Part shown: one piece after another, positions 10,584 to 27,049 of the stretch
Position numbering within the stretch: the stretch's first letter is position 1
Layout: every line of letters begins with the position of its first letter
Assembly: GCF_002865645.1 (NCBI RefSeq)
Contig: NW_020194518.1
Span: 62,001 to 126,000, forward strand
DNA: 64,000 nt
Source: Hyaloscypha bicolor E
Taxonomy: Eukaryota; Ascomycota; Leotiomycetes; Helotiales; Hyaloscyphaceae
Reading direction: 5' to 3'
Made by a program: the position numbers and the translations under genes
Notes under the pieces: generated by a model
The model's database searches: none
Told to the model about the DNA's origin: nothing
Seen by the model: only the letters and a program-made list of their open reading frames with translations

Positions 10584-11891
10584 CGCGACACTAGAATCGT
10601 CTCGAAGGAGGAATGTGATTCCCCAGGAAATTTAGAGATACTGGCGGTATCCCCGGAGCGATGACGTTGATGTTGCTCGGCAGCAATCTGTGTCAACGAG
10701 CCCCTAATCCAAAACTTGGGATAAAGTATACACTCTTTGAATGATATATTCCCCTCCGACTCTGGAACTCTTAAGAATATACTTTGGGTTCCAATCTGTA
10801 ATCGTTGTTGAACGAGTGTTCCGCAAGCGGATCGTTGATGGTAGTGTGGAAAACTGAAAAGTGACGTCTGGATGCGCCAAGCAACGAAGGACGAAGGACG
10901 AAGGACCAAAACGAAAGTAGAGTGATAAAATGGAAGAGAAATGCCAGACAATCTTTGCTCGTTATTGCATTGAAAGCATGCACGGAAGAAAGAACGAAGA
11001 TGGCAGATGGAGTCCTTGCTCTTGAGGAGGAAGGCGCAAACCTGGTGTTTTTGGCGGGCCTTGCATCATGAACTAACTCTGCTCGAAAGAATGGTCTAAA
11101 AAATACGAACCAAGATCTCGCACCCAGGAAGAATAGTTACAAAAGTATGAAACTTCTCAAAAAGAACGTTGAATCTGGGCAATTGAAGCTTGGGACGATA
11201 TGAGGAGCGTACAATGTCGTAGAAGAATAAAATCCACCATCATGCCTACTCTGCCCAAGACTTACGAGGACTGGAGGCAGTAATGAAGTTCTGGAAAGAA
11301 GGGGACGGATCCCCTTTGCGCAATGTACTGGAATGGAGCTGGACATCATGACATAGTCGATACTAAATTTGGAGTCTTTCTGGGAGGGGTGAAGAAGGAT
11401 GAAGGGCTGACTCGCAGGCGACCTCGGTGAGTGCCAGACCCCTGCACAATAACTGGATTATTAACCCTTTGCGCAACTTTGATGCACAGCCTGTCCGAAG
11501 AGGCAGGCTGAGCTGAGATTTCCAGGTCGCGAATGCGTTCACGTGATGTGGGCGGCGAGAATGAATGCGTATGCTGTGGCTCATGGAAAGAGTAGGCAGC
11601 TATTTTATATATCCGTCGAAGCTTTTGTGATATCCCTACGATCTCCAAATCAAACACGGAAGACCATTTTGTCAACGAAACCCTTCCCATTCGTTGGCAG
11701 CAACAACTTTGTTTGGACCTTCCCGCCGTTTCGCCTCCAAAACCCAGCTCAAACCATCCTCATGTAGCGCACCTCATCTCCCTTCAACTCACAAGACCAC
11801 CTCTTCAATCTTCGCAACTCCCACAACCAAACTCTGAAAGCGACTTCCATCTCCTGCAACAACACTCCTCGAACTTATCAATACTTTCGCA
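10584..11891. other. Divergent intergenic region between GH76 and SNARE genes
   Basis: 1.3 kb holding both promoters. A few overlapping ORFs exist (for example 11690-11346), but none looks coding. The stretch directly upstream of 11892 is rich in CT and CA, as in fungal 5' leaders. Confidence 0.5.
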
Positions 11892-12886
11892 ATGGCAAGC
11901 ACCGGAGATCGCCCATATGACCCATACATTCCCTCTGAGCCAGCGGCTGGCGGAGCTGGCGCTCAACCCGCACCAGGCAATCAAAGAACGGCGGCGTTAC
12001 AAGCAGTAAGTGACTATCCCTTCTGCAGATGACAGACATACCGCTGGACCAACTCTTGACCGATGGACTGTGGATTTGATGCGACCTTTGCTCAACCCGA
12101 CGACTCCGCGCCAAGACAGCGACACGATGCACACCAGAATCAGCGAAGCAATTGGGTTCGGGGATCCGGAGAACCAGGCTGTGAGATAGCTATGCCTGCC
12201 GATTGAATCCGAGATGGAATTATGATGGGGGAGTCGATTACAGATGGTTCGAGTTCCTCCGTTGCCATCATGTATAGGTGTGCCAAACCGCGACCGTCAG
12301 CACACGAGAGCAATCCATCGCGAAGCAGGAATCCGGAGGCTTGGGCTTAATTGAGCAGGATATCTACCCAGGACAAGAACGCCGGATACAACATCCGCAT
12401 CACTTGCCTTCCGCCCAGATCTAGGCTGGTCGCAGCAAATGCCAGCAACGATCAATCTCGTCCAACCACATGGATACCAGGACCGCGTTCGCAAGTATGT
12501 TTAGGAATCTTTCTAACACCTCCTTGTCTAGCAAATCGATGATACTGTTGGTGTAATGCGAGAGAACATCAACAAGGTCTCACAGCGTGGAGAACGCCTC
12601 GACTCCCTCCAAGATAAGACCGATAACCTCGCTGTATCAGCTCAAGGATTCCGCCGTGGTGCCAACAGAGTTCGTAAGCAAATGTGGTGGAAAGGTCTGT
12701 ACAAGTTCAACCGCCAGTTGTCACTGTACTAACATTATGGCAGACATGAAGATGCGAATGTGTTTGATTGGAGGCATCGTCATCTTGCTCATCGTCATCA
12801 TTGTTCCAACTGGTATGCAAATGCCGTCCTTGCTTGTAAATCACTATACTAATCCCTTCATTATAGTTGTCGCCACACACAAGTAG
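11892..12886 (+). CDS. SNC1: Synaptobrevin-like v-SNARE (Snc1/2 type)
   Basis: R-SNARE of exocytic vesicles that pairs with plasma-membrane t-SNAREs. Exons are 11892-12005, 12532-12694, 12744-12812 and 12867-12886, giving 121 residues. The N-terminus is proline/glycine-rich. The SNARE motif runs from [20 protein letters not shown] through [20 protein letters not shown], with the zero-layer arginine present. The juxtamembrane RKQMWWKDMKMRM is followed by one C-terminal membrane anchor. Intron 1 is unusually long for this window (526 nt). Introns 2 and 3 are 49 and 54 nt with ACTAAC/ACTAAT branch sites. The last exon encodes only VVATHK and the stop. Confidence 0.93.
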
Positions 12887-16712
<3,826 letters not shown>

Positions 16713-17970
16713 AGGAATAACATCACATGGGGGACATGGTTTGAAAAGTCTTTTTCGCGCTGGCGTCTTTTGTGAGTTCTGTAAATACTCGCTTGAACGA
16801 GGTAGAAATGAACATATTGAATCACTCATGTCCTTAGTGGTGGGAGGCCTCTGCAGTGCAGTCCTGACTTGCAACAAAATTCAACATAGAGATTCACTCT
16901 TCACTTCGGGGTTGAACCCATTGTACCTAAACTTTTGGAATATTGGAGTTTGGCCGATGAGGTGAGCATCTGCAAGTGCAGATTGCTCTTCAACGCAGCA
17001 CAGTGTCAACTTTCCCTAAAGAAGTCCTGGTACGCTTCTGCATCTTCTAAGAACTTCCTTTCCGCTACAAATACCTGCAATTGGAAGACCTGTGACCTGG
17101 GCGATCATTCCAACACGATCCTGAGAGTAACTCAGGAGTACAGATTTCGCTTACTGCACAAAACCAAGTAATAAATAGCATTGCCATCCCGAACCCAACA
17201 ACCCAAATTAACGTCGAAAATTACAATTGAACGTTCTGAATGCCAATAAGAACTAGAGTCCTCGCTGTACTTAGGTTTTTTGGCGCTTTGATTTATATCT
17301 TGCTTTTTACCTTCGTATAATTGTAACAAGTGATCCCGCAATTCCGTTTTCATAGGAGACTCACTCGATGCTTTCTCCGAATACAAAAACATTGGTGTAT
17401 GTATATGTGCATGTGTATGTGAGAAGGAGATTCTCCAATGCCCCGAAGTCCGACCCTTAAAGCTCCATATTTTAGCGCGTATCGCTAAATTTTAGTGCAT
17501 TTCGTCCGATTCGAGGATTATTTAATCGCAGATTCAACCTCTCCCCCGACATTCCGCGATTCTACCCCGCCTCTTTTATCAGCACTCAACTCTTCCAAGA
17601 TCCCATAGTGTCCTCTGATTTACCAGCTCGCCGTTATAGTTACACCGAATCCCCGAGCTCTGCTTAGGCGGATTGACAACGATCGTAATTCCCAAGACTA
17701 CCAAGTGGAACCTTTCTCCGAAATTGGATGATTGGTACGGGATGGGTAAGTGGATGGGCAAGGTACATAGAGATGCACAACGTCGTTTAAATGTTGGCCG
17801 AGCCGTAGTTCTGCACTTGAAGATATATCTCTTCCTTTTTCCTTCTTCAGATCTCATAACAATGTCTTGCAAAGATTCAACTTCACATTATCAAATAGAT
17901 TGCAAGTTGAAGAGCTTCATTTGACAATTCCCAATTCGAGCGAGAAAGGGAGCAGAGTGGCAGCACTCAA
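16713..17970. other. Gene-free interval, 1.26 kb
   Basis: 3' region of ARG5,6 and upstream of the glycosidase pseudogene. Only short unsupported ORFs were found. Confidence 0.5.
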
Positions 17971-20114
17971 ATGAGGTTCGAAACACTACTCTCCTTGGCT
18001 CTGGCCACGCGATTTGTAGTAGTCCACTCTATCGATCGTCAGGCAGTTGTGAGAAAATTCAATCCTGTTCGATATGGGAGTTCAAATTCCACACCTATGC
18101 AGGTTGGCAATGGCAACTTTGCTTTCGGAGTTGATGTCACTGGGCCGCAGACCTTCTACCCTTTCGGCACATTTTCATCGTGGGGCTGGCACAACTTTTC
18201 GTTTCCAAACGCCACAGCTCAGAACTCGCCGTCTGCCTTCACAGGCTTGGACTGGTACTGTCATCACTTCAGATTTCCAAATAGTGGTAAGGATCGCTAA
18301 CTGCTTCATGTGGACTCATGGGCGCCTGGTAAACTATGATCAGCCAAACCCAGCGGAGCCTGTGATTTCAAGTTGGCTCACTCAAAACCCACAACGACTT
18401 AACCTTGGCCGAGTGGGATTCTGGTTCGACCCCAGTCTCAATATCACCAAAAAGAGCCTCTCCAACAAGTCTCAGACACTGGACCTCTATTCTGGACTCA
18501 TAACATCCCAATTCACGGTCCTGGGATCAGATGTACAGGTCCAAGTCGCCGCAGATCCAGATTCCGATACTGTATCCATCCAAATTGATTCAGAACTAAT
18601 TCAATCTGGCAAATTTGAAGTGTTTTTCGATTTCCCATATTCAGATGTGAACAAGTTCGATGTGCCATTCGTTGGAATCTGGAACTCGACTTCGAATTCG
18701 TTGCATAAGACCTCCCTCCAACAGAGCGAAAATCAGGCGAAGATTCGTCATGATATTGGCTCGACGACATACTATACATCAATCAAGTGGGAGACAGATG
18801 CGTCCATCAGTCGTCCTCCCAACTCAACGCATTGATATGTCCTCGTACCCGTGGAGGATGGCGATTCAAGCCTCGACCTGACGGTGAACTTCTCTCCCAC
18901 ACCACGACGGGACTTTCCAGATGCAGAATCAATGGCTGGCTCGTCTTCCGATTGGTGGAGTGACTATTGGAAATCTGGAGCCTTCGCAGATCTCACAGGA
19001 TCAGATAACGCGAATGCTAAGGAACTTCAACGCCGAATCATTCTCTCACAATACAACCTTGCAGTGAACGAAGCCTGCAAAGACACGCCCCAAGAATCAG
19101 GCTTGGTCAACAATGGGTGGTATGGGAAGTTCTACATGGAGATGGTCTTCTGGCATCTAGGACATTGGGTAATATGAGGCAAGTGGTCTTTGCTAGGTCG
19201 TTCGGTTCCCGGTATCTTTGAAAAGTTTCTTCCCAGCTCGATAGATCGAGCTCGTTACCAGGGGTATACGGGGGCTCGCTGGAAAGATGAGCGACCCAAC
19301 AGGAAGATCAGTACCAGGAGATATCAACTCTCTTCTAATTTGGCAGCAGCCACATCCCTTCTACTTCGCCGAGCGTGAATACCGACAGTTCCCAAGCCAG
19401 GGGACGCTCAAGAAATGGCACAAGATCTTAACACAATCGGCAGAATTCATGGCTTCATACGCATGGTGGAACACCACAACAAAAGTCTATGACCTCGGGC
19501 CTCCCATGTACCCCGGCTCTGAGTCTACCAACCCGAACGTCACCATAAATCCAACTTTCGAGCTCGCATACTGGCGCTTCGGACTTTCCGTAGCTACTAC
19601 CTGGAAAACTCGCCAACACCTCCCTGTTCCAGCAAACTAGACACACGTACTCAACAACCTCGCACCCCTACCAGACTTCAACGGCACCTACCCAGTCTAC
19701 GAAGGAATCCCAAACATGTGGGTAGATCCGCAATCCTACTACGACCACCCCGCCATGTCCGGCACCTATGGCCTGCTGCCTCCCTCCGCAGGGTTCAACC
19801 TCACAATCATGCAAAACACAGCGAAAAAGATCTCTCAGGTGTAGGATTTCACGCGGCTATTTAGATGGGACTTCCTGATGTTGGCGATGAATAGTGTGAG
19901 GTTAGGGGACAAGGAGGTAGCGGTGAAGTATCTCCTTAATATCAAATTTCCGTTTAATGATGTGGGGATGCCAATCGGTGGGCCTAGGGTTGCCACGCCG
20001 TATTTCCCGAGTGCAAGTAGCTTGTTATCGGCAGTTGCTACGATGGCTGGTGGTTGGGATGGGATGAAAGGGAGTGGGCCACAATTTCCTGATGGGTGGG
20101 ATGTCAAAGTTTGA
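17971..20114 (+). pseudogene. Broken secreted six-hairpin glycosidase
   Basis: The translated pieces join into one long secreted protein like fungal six-hairpin (alpha/alpha-barrel) glycosidases. There is a signal peptide, an N-terminal beta-sandwich part and a barrel with WQQPHPFYFAEREYR, YDLGPPMYPGSE and GGPRVATPYFP. Lesions: a broken acceptor near 18307-18310 (CATG where CAG would restore the W-THGRLVNYD join from the donor at 18254); TGA at 18833-18835 where Arg is expected; TGA at 19175-19177 and TAG at 19638-19640 and 19842-19844 where Trp is expected; and a frame change at about 19281-19285 consistent with loss of two bases. All four nonsense codons fit C-to-T or G-to-A transitions. 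The exact CAZy family is not certain. Confidence 0.8.
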
Positions 20115-20249
20115 GGGGTTTACAAGGGGGTTATGATGAAGTGTTGTCGAAAAGTTGTCATGTGGCATCTCAGGTTCGTAGAAGCAGATGAAACGAATTC
20201 AAGAATAAACCAAAAGCCAAAAATTGTGGTATCCAAGCTGCTTAAAATA

Positions 20250-22041
20250 TCATCTAACGACCTCATCCTGCACGACCTCCACAAGCCCCCCTCTCTCCTT
20301 AAAACTCCTTTTCCCCTCAATATGCCACCACCCCACAACCCCAGCAAAAACTACACCATACACAACACAAACATAGTTCATATTTCCCAGCTTCACCGGC
20401 ATAACAGGAGGAAAGCTGTACATAACAAACGTAAACACCGTCCAACCCAGCAACACCCAATTCGCCACCTTACCAACCCAACCCAACCAAAACGGTCCAT
20501 GCCTAACATTCTCCCTCCCTTTAACCAACAAGCAAAAAATGGGAATGGAATAAGAGACATAAAGCAGCACAATACACGCAGCAGCCATACTATTAAACGC
20601 CGTCACGCTCCCCAGATATAGAAACCCCAGCACAGAGACGATGAGACAAGATACGAGATGGGCGTTAAACGGGACACCCAGTTTATCGTCTACCTGAGAG
20701 AGGAATCCGGAAAACGGGAGGCCATTATCCCTCGCAAAAGACCAGCAAAGTCTCGACTGCCACGTATGAGAAGCAACTAAACAGCCCATCCCCGTCACCA
20801 GAATCAATCCCTCCAAAGCAACAGCCGCGCCTCTACTCCTTACCGCCTGATAAAACAGCTCAAGAATCGGGACTCCGGTCTTAGTATCGAGCAACGCTTG
20901 CAAGTCCTGGATACTGAAGAACATTGCTACACTATATGTCCAAGAGGTTACACAGCCAATGGCGACGGTGCCGAGGATCGCGATCGGGATCATGCGTGAG
21001 GGATTGGCGACTTCTTCCGCGAGGTGCGTGGCGCAGTCTAGACATGCAAAGGCCCAGTTTGTGTTTATGAGGCCAACAATGAATGCAATAGAGGGGGAGG
21101 ACCAGCCGGTGTTGTTTGTGAAGGTTGCGAAGACGAAAGAGGGCGGTTGGTGGGTGGGTGCGACGGAGGGGATGGTGATGAGGATTGTGAGGAATGAGAG
21201 GAGGCTGATGTAGAGGGTTAGGGTGGCGATGGTGGGGAGCAGGCGGCCGTGGGTGTTGAAGAGGAAGGAGAGGGTGTTGATGGCGAGCTAGGTAACGGGG
21301 GAGTCAGCAATTGCTCAACATGGGATTGTTTCAGGAGGGGACATTGTCTTAAGAAAATCTCATGAAACAGTCGCAAATAGGAAAGGGTTTCTCCCCCAAC
21401 ACCTACGTAGGCGAGGAGGATGTGCCAGCGTTGGATTGTCCTGTGCTCTGGTCATTATACGAAGAATAAGCGAGGCAAAAGGGGAAGAGACGAACATTTC
21501 GGGACGAAACAGCTTCACGCAGCCCATTACTGCACTTCCTAGTCCCAACGCCACACTGGCGGAAGTAAAGATACTCCCAGCCCATGCAAACCATCCAGTC
21601 AGATAACTTGCGAACTTCGCAAATTTCGGAGGAGCAAGTTCATATGCCCAGAAATATTGCCCTCCTGCATTCGGCATCGCGCTCGCCAGTTCTGCGAGGG
21701 AGATTCCAACACTGGCAGATATAAGCGTTATTAAGATGATGCCGTAGATGATGAGAACTGGCCCGCCTGAGTTGATGCCTGTTACCAAAGCGGTTGAAAT
21801 TCCGAACCAGGAATTTGTCAGGGAGAAACCGACGCCGAGGACAGACCAGACGGAGAAGTTGCGCTTCATATCTTGGACGTAGCCCATATCTACTTGAAAT
21901 TAGGCACAATTTTCAACATTGGATATTGGTTTGATGGGACAGACCCGCGAGGAGTGCAGCGTCAGAGTCGGGGTTACTGCTCTTCGCATCATTGCTAGGT
22001 GGTCTGTTGACTGCCATTTTGGCCTCGTTGGATGGTGCCAT
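20250..22041 (-). CDS. Amino-acid/GABA/choline-type permease (APC superfamily)
   Basis: Twelve-segment APC-superfamily permease, resembling fungal GABA and choline permeases (Uga4/Hnm1 group). Exons are 22041-21945, 21889-21496, 21440-21407 and 21287-20250, giving 520 residues with every junction in phase. Family motifs are the hydrophilic N-terminus, MKRNFSVWSVLGVGFSLTNS, ISLAELASAMPNAGGQYFWA, LINTNWAFACLDCATHLAEE and the late LLYVSYSIPIFCLLVKGREN. Intron 2 uses a weak GTTCGT donor. Intron 3 (21406-21288) is 119 nt and nearly identical to an intron of the esterase gene at 42 kb; see that repeat entry. Substrate is unknown. It is the only intact gene between the broken glycosidase and the SDR. 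Confidence 0.92.
21288..21406 (-). repeat. Introner-like element copy A (intron 3 of the permease)
   Basis: A spliceosomal intron of 119 nt. It begins GTAGGTGTTGGGGGAGAAAC and ends GACTCCCCCGTTACCTAG. By eye it matches the intron at 42241-42357 at roughly 90 percent over its whole length, while the surrounding exons are unrelated. The GGGGGAG near the donor and CTCCCCC near the acceptor are complementary and would fold the ends together. Confidence 0.88.
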
Positions 22042-22943
22042 TTTTGTTGGATATTGAGAAGTGAACCATAGAGATATTCTCAATGACCTTCTTAGGTACT
22101 GTACGTTCTTCAGATATCTTTGAGATCGCGGGGGAACTAAATGCGGGACGTCCCTCCACGGGAATGACGGAAGGAGAACCAAACTTTGGCACTAATTGAA
22201 TGCAGGCAATTATTCCGAGCAGGAGAAAAGATTGAATCAGATGCTGTAAATATGCTAGGAGAAGGGAAGAATGAGACTTATGGGGGATAATTGAAAATGC
22301 TCATATTATGAAATGCCTGATTCGTTGCAACAATCCGCTTATTGGCAACTCACTTATAGACTTTGATTCCGCGATAAGAATTTCGTCACAGCCAAGAGCA
22401 ACAAGAAAAGATAGCTTTTGTTGTGCAGGCTCAGCCAACGATAAATATCATTAACCACCACCCCTTAGCCTTGGTAGTGGGGGACAAGTCCCTATCAAAA
22501 ACCGTTGCCGAGAGAGCCAAGGGCAGACGGCTTAGGACATTTGAAGTCATTTCGCATCCAAACGACCAGTCACAGCGAAAAGCGAAATTTCTTCTGTGCC
22601 AAGAGACAAAATGGGCTTAAAAAGTTTCTTTCCTCCAAGCACCGATCCCTGTGGAGAAGTGACGTCGGCAGCCAAGCACTTGCTCGGCATTTGAAGGCGA
22701 TTGTAAGTCTTATCTCCCGAGTGGTCCAGTCCAGTGGGGCTAAAAGTCCTTCACTGGGTACACGGCCAGTGGAGAATAGTTCATTGCATTGCAAATCAGA
22801 ACTATCCATGACCTTTCCGAACGCCTTCGCAAAAGGGACATGCCGAAGCTCAAAATCGCGAAGTCGTTCTATGTGCAGAATTAATATCAATGCTAGACCG
22901 CCCAAAAGTCCAATTCATCCACCATTGGAGGATTTTCATTCAT
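22042..22943. other. Intergenic between permease promoter and SDR 3' end
   Basis: No supported gene. Short ORFs at 22423-22975 have no recognisable features. Confidence 0.5.
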
Positions 22944-24275
22944 TTACTCATGCGGGACACCAGTGCCTCGGATAGCATCGACTTGCTCGGAGAGAAGGGC
23001 ATTGTTCTTTGGTGCAGTAAGTGGAATGCCTTCGGGAGTAACATAGGCTTTCGTTAGACCACCATCGACTACGAAATCCTATGCGATTTTAGTCTTCTTT
23101 TCGAGAATTCAAGGGAACCACAAATACGAACCTGGCCGTTGACAAAGCTCGCCTCATCGCTTGCCAAGAACAACACAGCTTGAGCCTGCTCGATAGCCTC
23201 ACCGAATCTACCCGTTGGGAAGTGAATCTCTCGTCGGTGTCTCTTAGGTAGATCGTCACCAAGCCAGTCCTGAAGCAAAGGAGTGTTCAAAGGAGCTGGG
23301 CAGAGAGCGTTGAAGCGGAAGCCTTCTTTAGCATGGACAATGGCAAGTTCTCTGGTCAAGGCTAAAACTGCACCCTTGCTTGCTGTATATGCAAGTTGAG
23401 GAGTAGCGGAGCCGACCAATGCAACAACTGAAGCAGTATTGATGATAGATCCTTTAGTCTTGTTGTGCTTGCGCAGGGCGATAATCGCGTGCTTGCAACC
23501 GAACCACACACCCTTGACGTTGATGGCTTGAGTGAGATCCCAGATCTTCTCAGGGGTATCAAGAGCATCAGCGTCGTCAGCGTGCATGATACCAGCATTG
23601 TTGAACATGATATCAACACCACCCCAGGAATCGAGATGCTCGACTAGAGCTTTGATATCGGCTTCCTTAGAGACATCACAGACCTTTAATTTGTCAGTTG
23701 CACATCGTTATATTCAACGCCAGGATGATTACCTGAATCTCAACCTTGTGGGCAGATGGTACCAACTGTTTAAGTTTGGCAGAAGCTTTCTCGAGAGCTG
23801 GAGCAGAGATGTCTGCCATTAGGACATTGGCACCTTCTTTGGCGAAGAGAATGCATGTTTCGAGGCCGATACCACTTATGTAGAGGTCAGCGAGCTTTCA
23901 TGATATCATCTTGAAGAAAAGGGATCGTCTATGGTGGAAGACAAAGTGTTTCGCAACTGCACTGAACTTTCCAAGTTGTGGAGCCCACTTGTATGGGTAT
24001 ACATTGCGTTGAATAAACGGAGGTGACGCAAAACATATCACGTGTACGGTCGATGACTTGCCAATAGCCCTTCGAGTGGAGATATTCGACACTTGCCAGC
24101 GCGAAAGAGACCAAAGCATGCGGTACTAGCAGGAGCGAAGTGAAGAGAGAACGTACCCAGCAGCTCCAGTGACTATAGCATTTTTGTGGTGGAGTCTTCC
24201 CATGCCAAAGCTGTTGATAGTGTGGACTTTGCCACTGCTATTGCTGCGGGAACTGTTCGCGGTGTCGTCACCCAT
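22944..24275 (-). CDS. Short-chain dehydrogenase/reductase
   Basis: Classical SDR with a Rossmann fold, using NAD(P) to oxidise or reduce an alcohol/ketone. Exons are 24275-24157, 23874-23733, 23683-23132 and 23078-22944, giving 315 residues with all phases consistent. Motifs in order are VTGAAGGIGLET (cofactor loop, split by intron 1), NNAGIM, the catalytic serine region NTASVVALVGS, YTASKGA with the catalytic Tyr and Lys, the LNTPLL segment and a C-terminal DFVVDGGLTKAYVTPEG tail. The first 30 residues form a polar extension before the fold. Intron 1 is long (282 nt) and intron 3 has a GTTCGT donor. The substrate cannot be inferred. Confidence 0.92.
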
Positions 24276-25428
24276 CTTGGATTTGAAAGTTTCTTGTAAT
24301 TCTCAAAGGTGTTCTGAAGTGGAAAATCAGCTCTTGCTTGCTCCAACGCGACTCTCCCGTGATATCATGACCGAACAAAGAAAGAAAGAAAGCTGATCCG
24401 GAATGCTCGCTTATGAGGCCGCTTGTGCCAATGGAGCACCAGGAGTTGAGACGAAACTTACGAAGCTTGCTGGGATGAAAGCGATAAGAAGCGACAATGA
24501 TCATAGAGAGATGGAACGAGGACAGACCGAGCAGAGGAAGGAGAAGAAGAAGGCAAATTACGGCAAAATTGTTGATGACACAGACACCATCTGGTGTGGA
24601 GGAGATGTGTCAGTTGGTCCGAGAACGGTGCTGCTCGTTATCTAAGCTCGCTCCCGAGAGGAAGAGCTCGAGTGCCGGCAGCACCGCTTCCTTCTTGACC
24701 GCTCATGCATCACCGGGCGGCGCAAAAGGGGAGATCACGAGCCATCAGCGAGACTGCTACTGGACAATTCCGTGCTCAGCTTTTGTTGCACTGGTCGGTT
24801 GCTATGTGTCAACATGTGGCACGCAGCGAGTATCAACGGACGACCACGGGCAACGGGTCACGCGTCGGGCTTTGACCAGCCAGGCCTTATCCGAATCCGT
24901 ATCGAAATGCCGAAGATGGGAGGGCATTCACGAGCAGGGCTTTGGGCCACCTGCTGGCGCTGTGCGGCGTTGCATAGAGCTTTGTCACGAGACTGAAGGA
25001 GCTTGACGCTGCACAAATACACCAAGATCTGGAGATTCGGAGTCCTTTGTATTCGTACGACCAAGATCCAGGATGACAAAGGTGCGGCGTGCGGGCTGGG
25101 AATGCTCGTCGCCAATTGGCCTTCCGTCCGTGCTGACCGGGGTAGCTCCAGCCTTCCCAGTACCCTGTTAGCCTCTCTCTCTCTCTCTTATCGTAGCTCG
25201 TCCCCTCGTCGTCCCTCTGTCCTCGATGACATACGACCGGGGACTCGTTGACAGAACAGCTTCGTAAGGGGCACACACGGATTTTCGAGACTCTCTACAG
25301 CTTTCGAGGATCGATTCTTGCCAAATCGACCAACTCTAGGGAGCTGGAAGTTCTTGCCGAGCCTCACCTTCTCGAGTCTCCAAACTGTATCTCCCCCACT
25401 CGCCCGCTCCACCGAGCCGCAGGACATC
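24276..25428. other. Divergent promoter region between SDR and GS-like genes
   Basis: 1.15 kb with no supported gene. It contains an AAAG tetranucleotide run near 24377-24392 and a CT dinucleotide run at 25173-25188 in the GS-like leader. Confidence 0.5.
25173..25188 (+). repeat. (CT)8 microsatellite
   Basis: Eight CT units in the 5' leader/promoter of the glutamine-synthetase-like gene. Pyrimidine tracts are common near fungal transcription starts. Confidence 0.85.
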
Positions 25429-27049
25429 ATGTCAGAGAAGAAGGGGGACGAGGTCACAATCGGGTCCTTGCCCAAGCTTCTCGAAAACGACACCAAGGTC
25501 AAGCTTGCAGGTGTTGATGTCGATGGAATACTGCGAGGGAAGTTGATCTCGAAGAAGAAGTTCCTGGGAATTGCCAAGGAGGGCTTCGGATTCTGCTCGG
25601 TCATCTTCGGATGGGATATGCACGACCAGACCTACTTCAGAGAATTGAAGATCAGCAACGCAGATAATGGATACCACGACCTCATTGCTATTCCAGATCT
25701 CAGCAGCTTCCGGAGGATACCATGGGAAGATGATGTGCCATTCTTCCTAGTCAGCTTCTTTGACCCGGACTCAAGAAAGCCTGTAAGTGCATGCCCGAGA
25801 GGTCTTCTTAAGACTACGGTCGACAAGCTGCACGAGAAGGGTTATGGTGCAATGGCTGGAGGTATGTTCTTCCAAGTGGTCGTGCATATCAAGCCCGGCT
25901 AATACATCCCAGCCGAATACGAATTCTTCCAATTCAAGGCACCACCCGCCGATTCGAATGCACCCCTTTCTGAACGGAACAACTCCTCTACAGTGACATT
26001 CCTTCGAGAGAATCCAGTCAACACCCTCCCTTCCCTGACCGAGGGCATGTTTGGGTACAGTCTGACAAGGCCCGTACATAATCAAGAATACTATTATGGC
26101 ATTTTCGACGCTTGCGAGAAGTTCAATTGTGGAATAGAAGGATGGCATACGGAAAGTGGCCCTGGAGTTTTCGAAGCGGCGTTATCGTTCGGTGAGATCC
26201 AACAAATGGCAGACAAAGCTGGGTTATTCAAGTGAGTAGCACATTGGTAACTTGGAAGGAAGTCTAACAACCCCAGATACGTTGTTAAGTCGGTCGCTAC
26301 TAAATATGGGATCACTCCTTGCTTCATGGCAAAGCCAAGGCAAGGCTTACCAGGAAACAGCGGGCATATGCACATTTCGATCGTCGACAAAAATGGGAAG
26401 AACCTCTTCGCACGGGAAGAGAAAGATACTGAAGCAAAATATAAAGATATCGAGAATCTGTCAGACATGGGGCGATATTTCCTTGCTGGTTTGCTCGAGG
26501 GCCTGCCGGATATCATGCCTATAGTTGCGCCAACAATTAACTCCTACAAACGTTTGGTCGAGAATTTCTGGGCTCCTGTAACTGTATCTTGGGGCCTCGA
26601 GCATCGGGCAGCCTCAATTCGACTAATCGCGCCACCAACCTCGAAACCAGGAGCGACGAGATTCGAAGTTCGCGTTCCAGGCGCTGATGCGAACCCGTTT
26701 TACGTGCTTTCTGCGATATTGGCCCTAGGCTGGAGAGGCGTGGAAAAGAAATTGGAGATCAAGCAGGCGCCCCTTGGGAAGGGCCAGGACGTTGGCGGCA
26801 AGGCGGATCCTGGGGTAAGGCTCGCGAAAAGCTTGAAGGAAGCAACGGAGAGATTTATGAGACCCAAAAGCATAGCAAGGGAGGTTTTTGGGGATGAATT
26901 CGTCGAACATTATGCGGGAACAAGAGAGCATGAGATACGACTCTGGGATGAAGCTGTGACGGATTGGTGAGTTCTTCCAACGGTCTCTTTGAAGCATATT
27001 GTATTAACTCATGAATAGGGAAGTACGAAGATACATAGAGACGGTGTGA
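25429..27049 (+). CDS. Glutamine-synthetase-family gamma-glutamyl ligase
   Basis: ATP-dependent ligase of the prokaryote-like glutamine synthetase family (PuuA/FluG C-terminal type), likely joining glutamate to an amine or ammonia. Exons are 25429-25861, 25913-26231, 26277-26966 and 27019-27049, giving 490 residues. The N-terminal beta-grasp part has VDVDGILRGKLISKKKFLG. The barrel shows EGWHTESGPGVFEAAL, MAKPRQGLPGNSGHMHIS (substrate/ATP site), INSYKRL, WGLEHRAASIRL and FEVRVPGADANPFYVLSAI. The start was chosen at 25429, where homology-like sequence begins. An in-frame ATG at 25318 would add 37 residues of no clear character. It is distinct from the main eukaryotic glutamine synthetase, so the substrate is open. 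Confidence 0.93.

Noticed and set aside
11346..11690. 114-codon minus-strand ORF between GH76 and the SNARE gene
   Set aside because: No domain, basic random-looking composition, in a promoter region.
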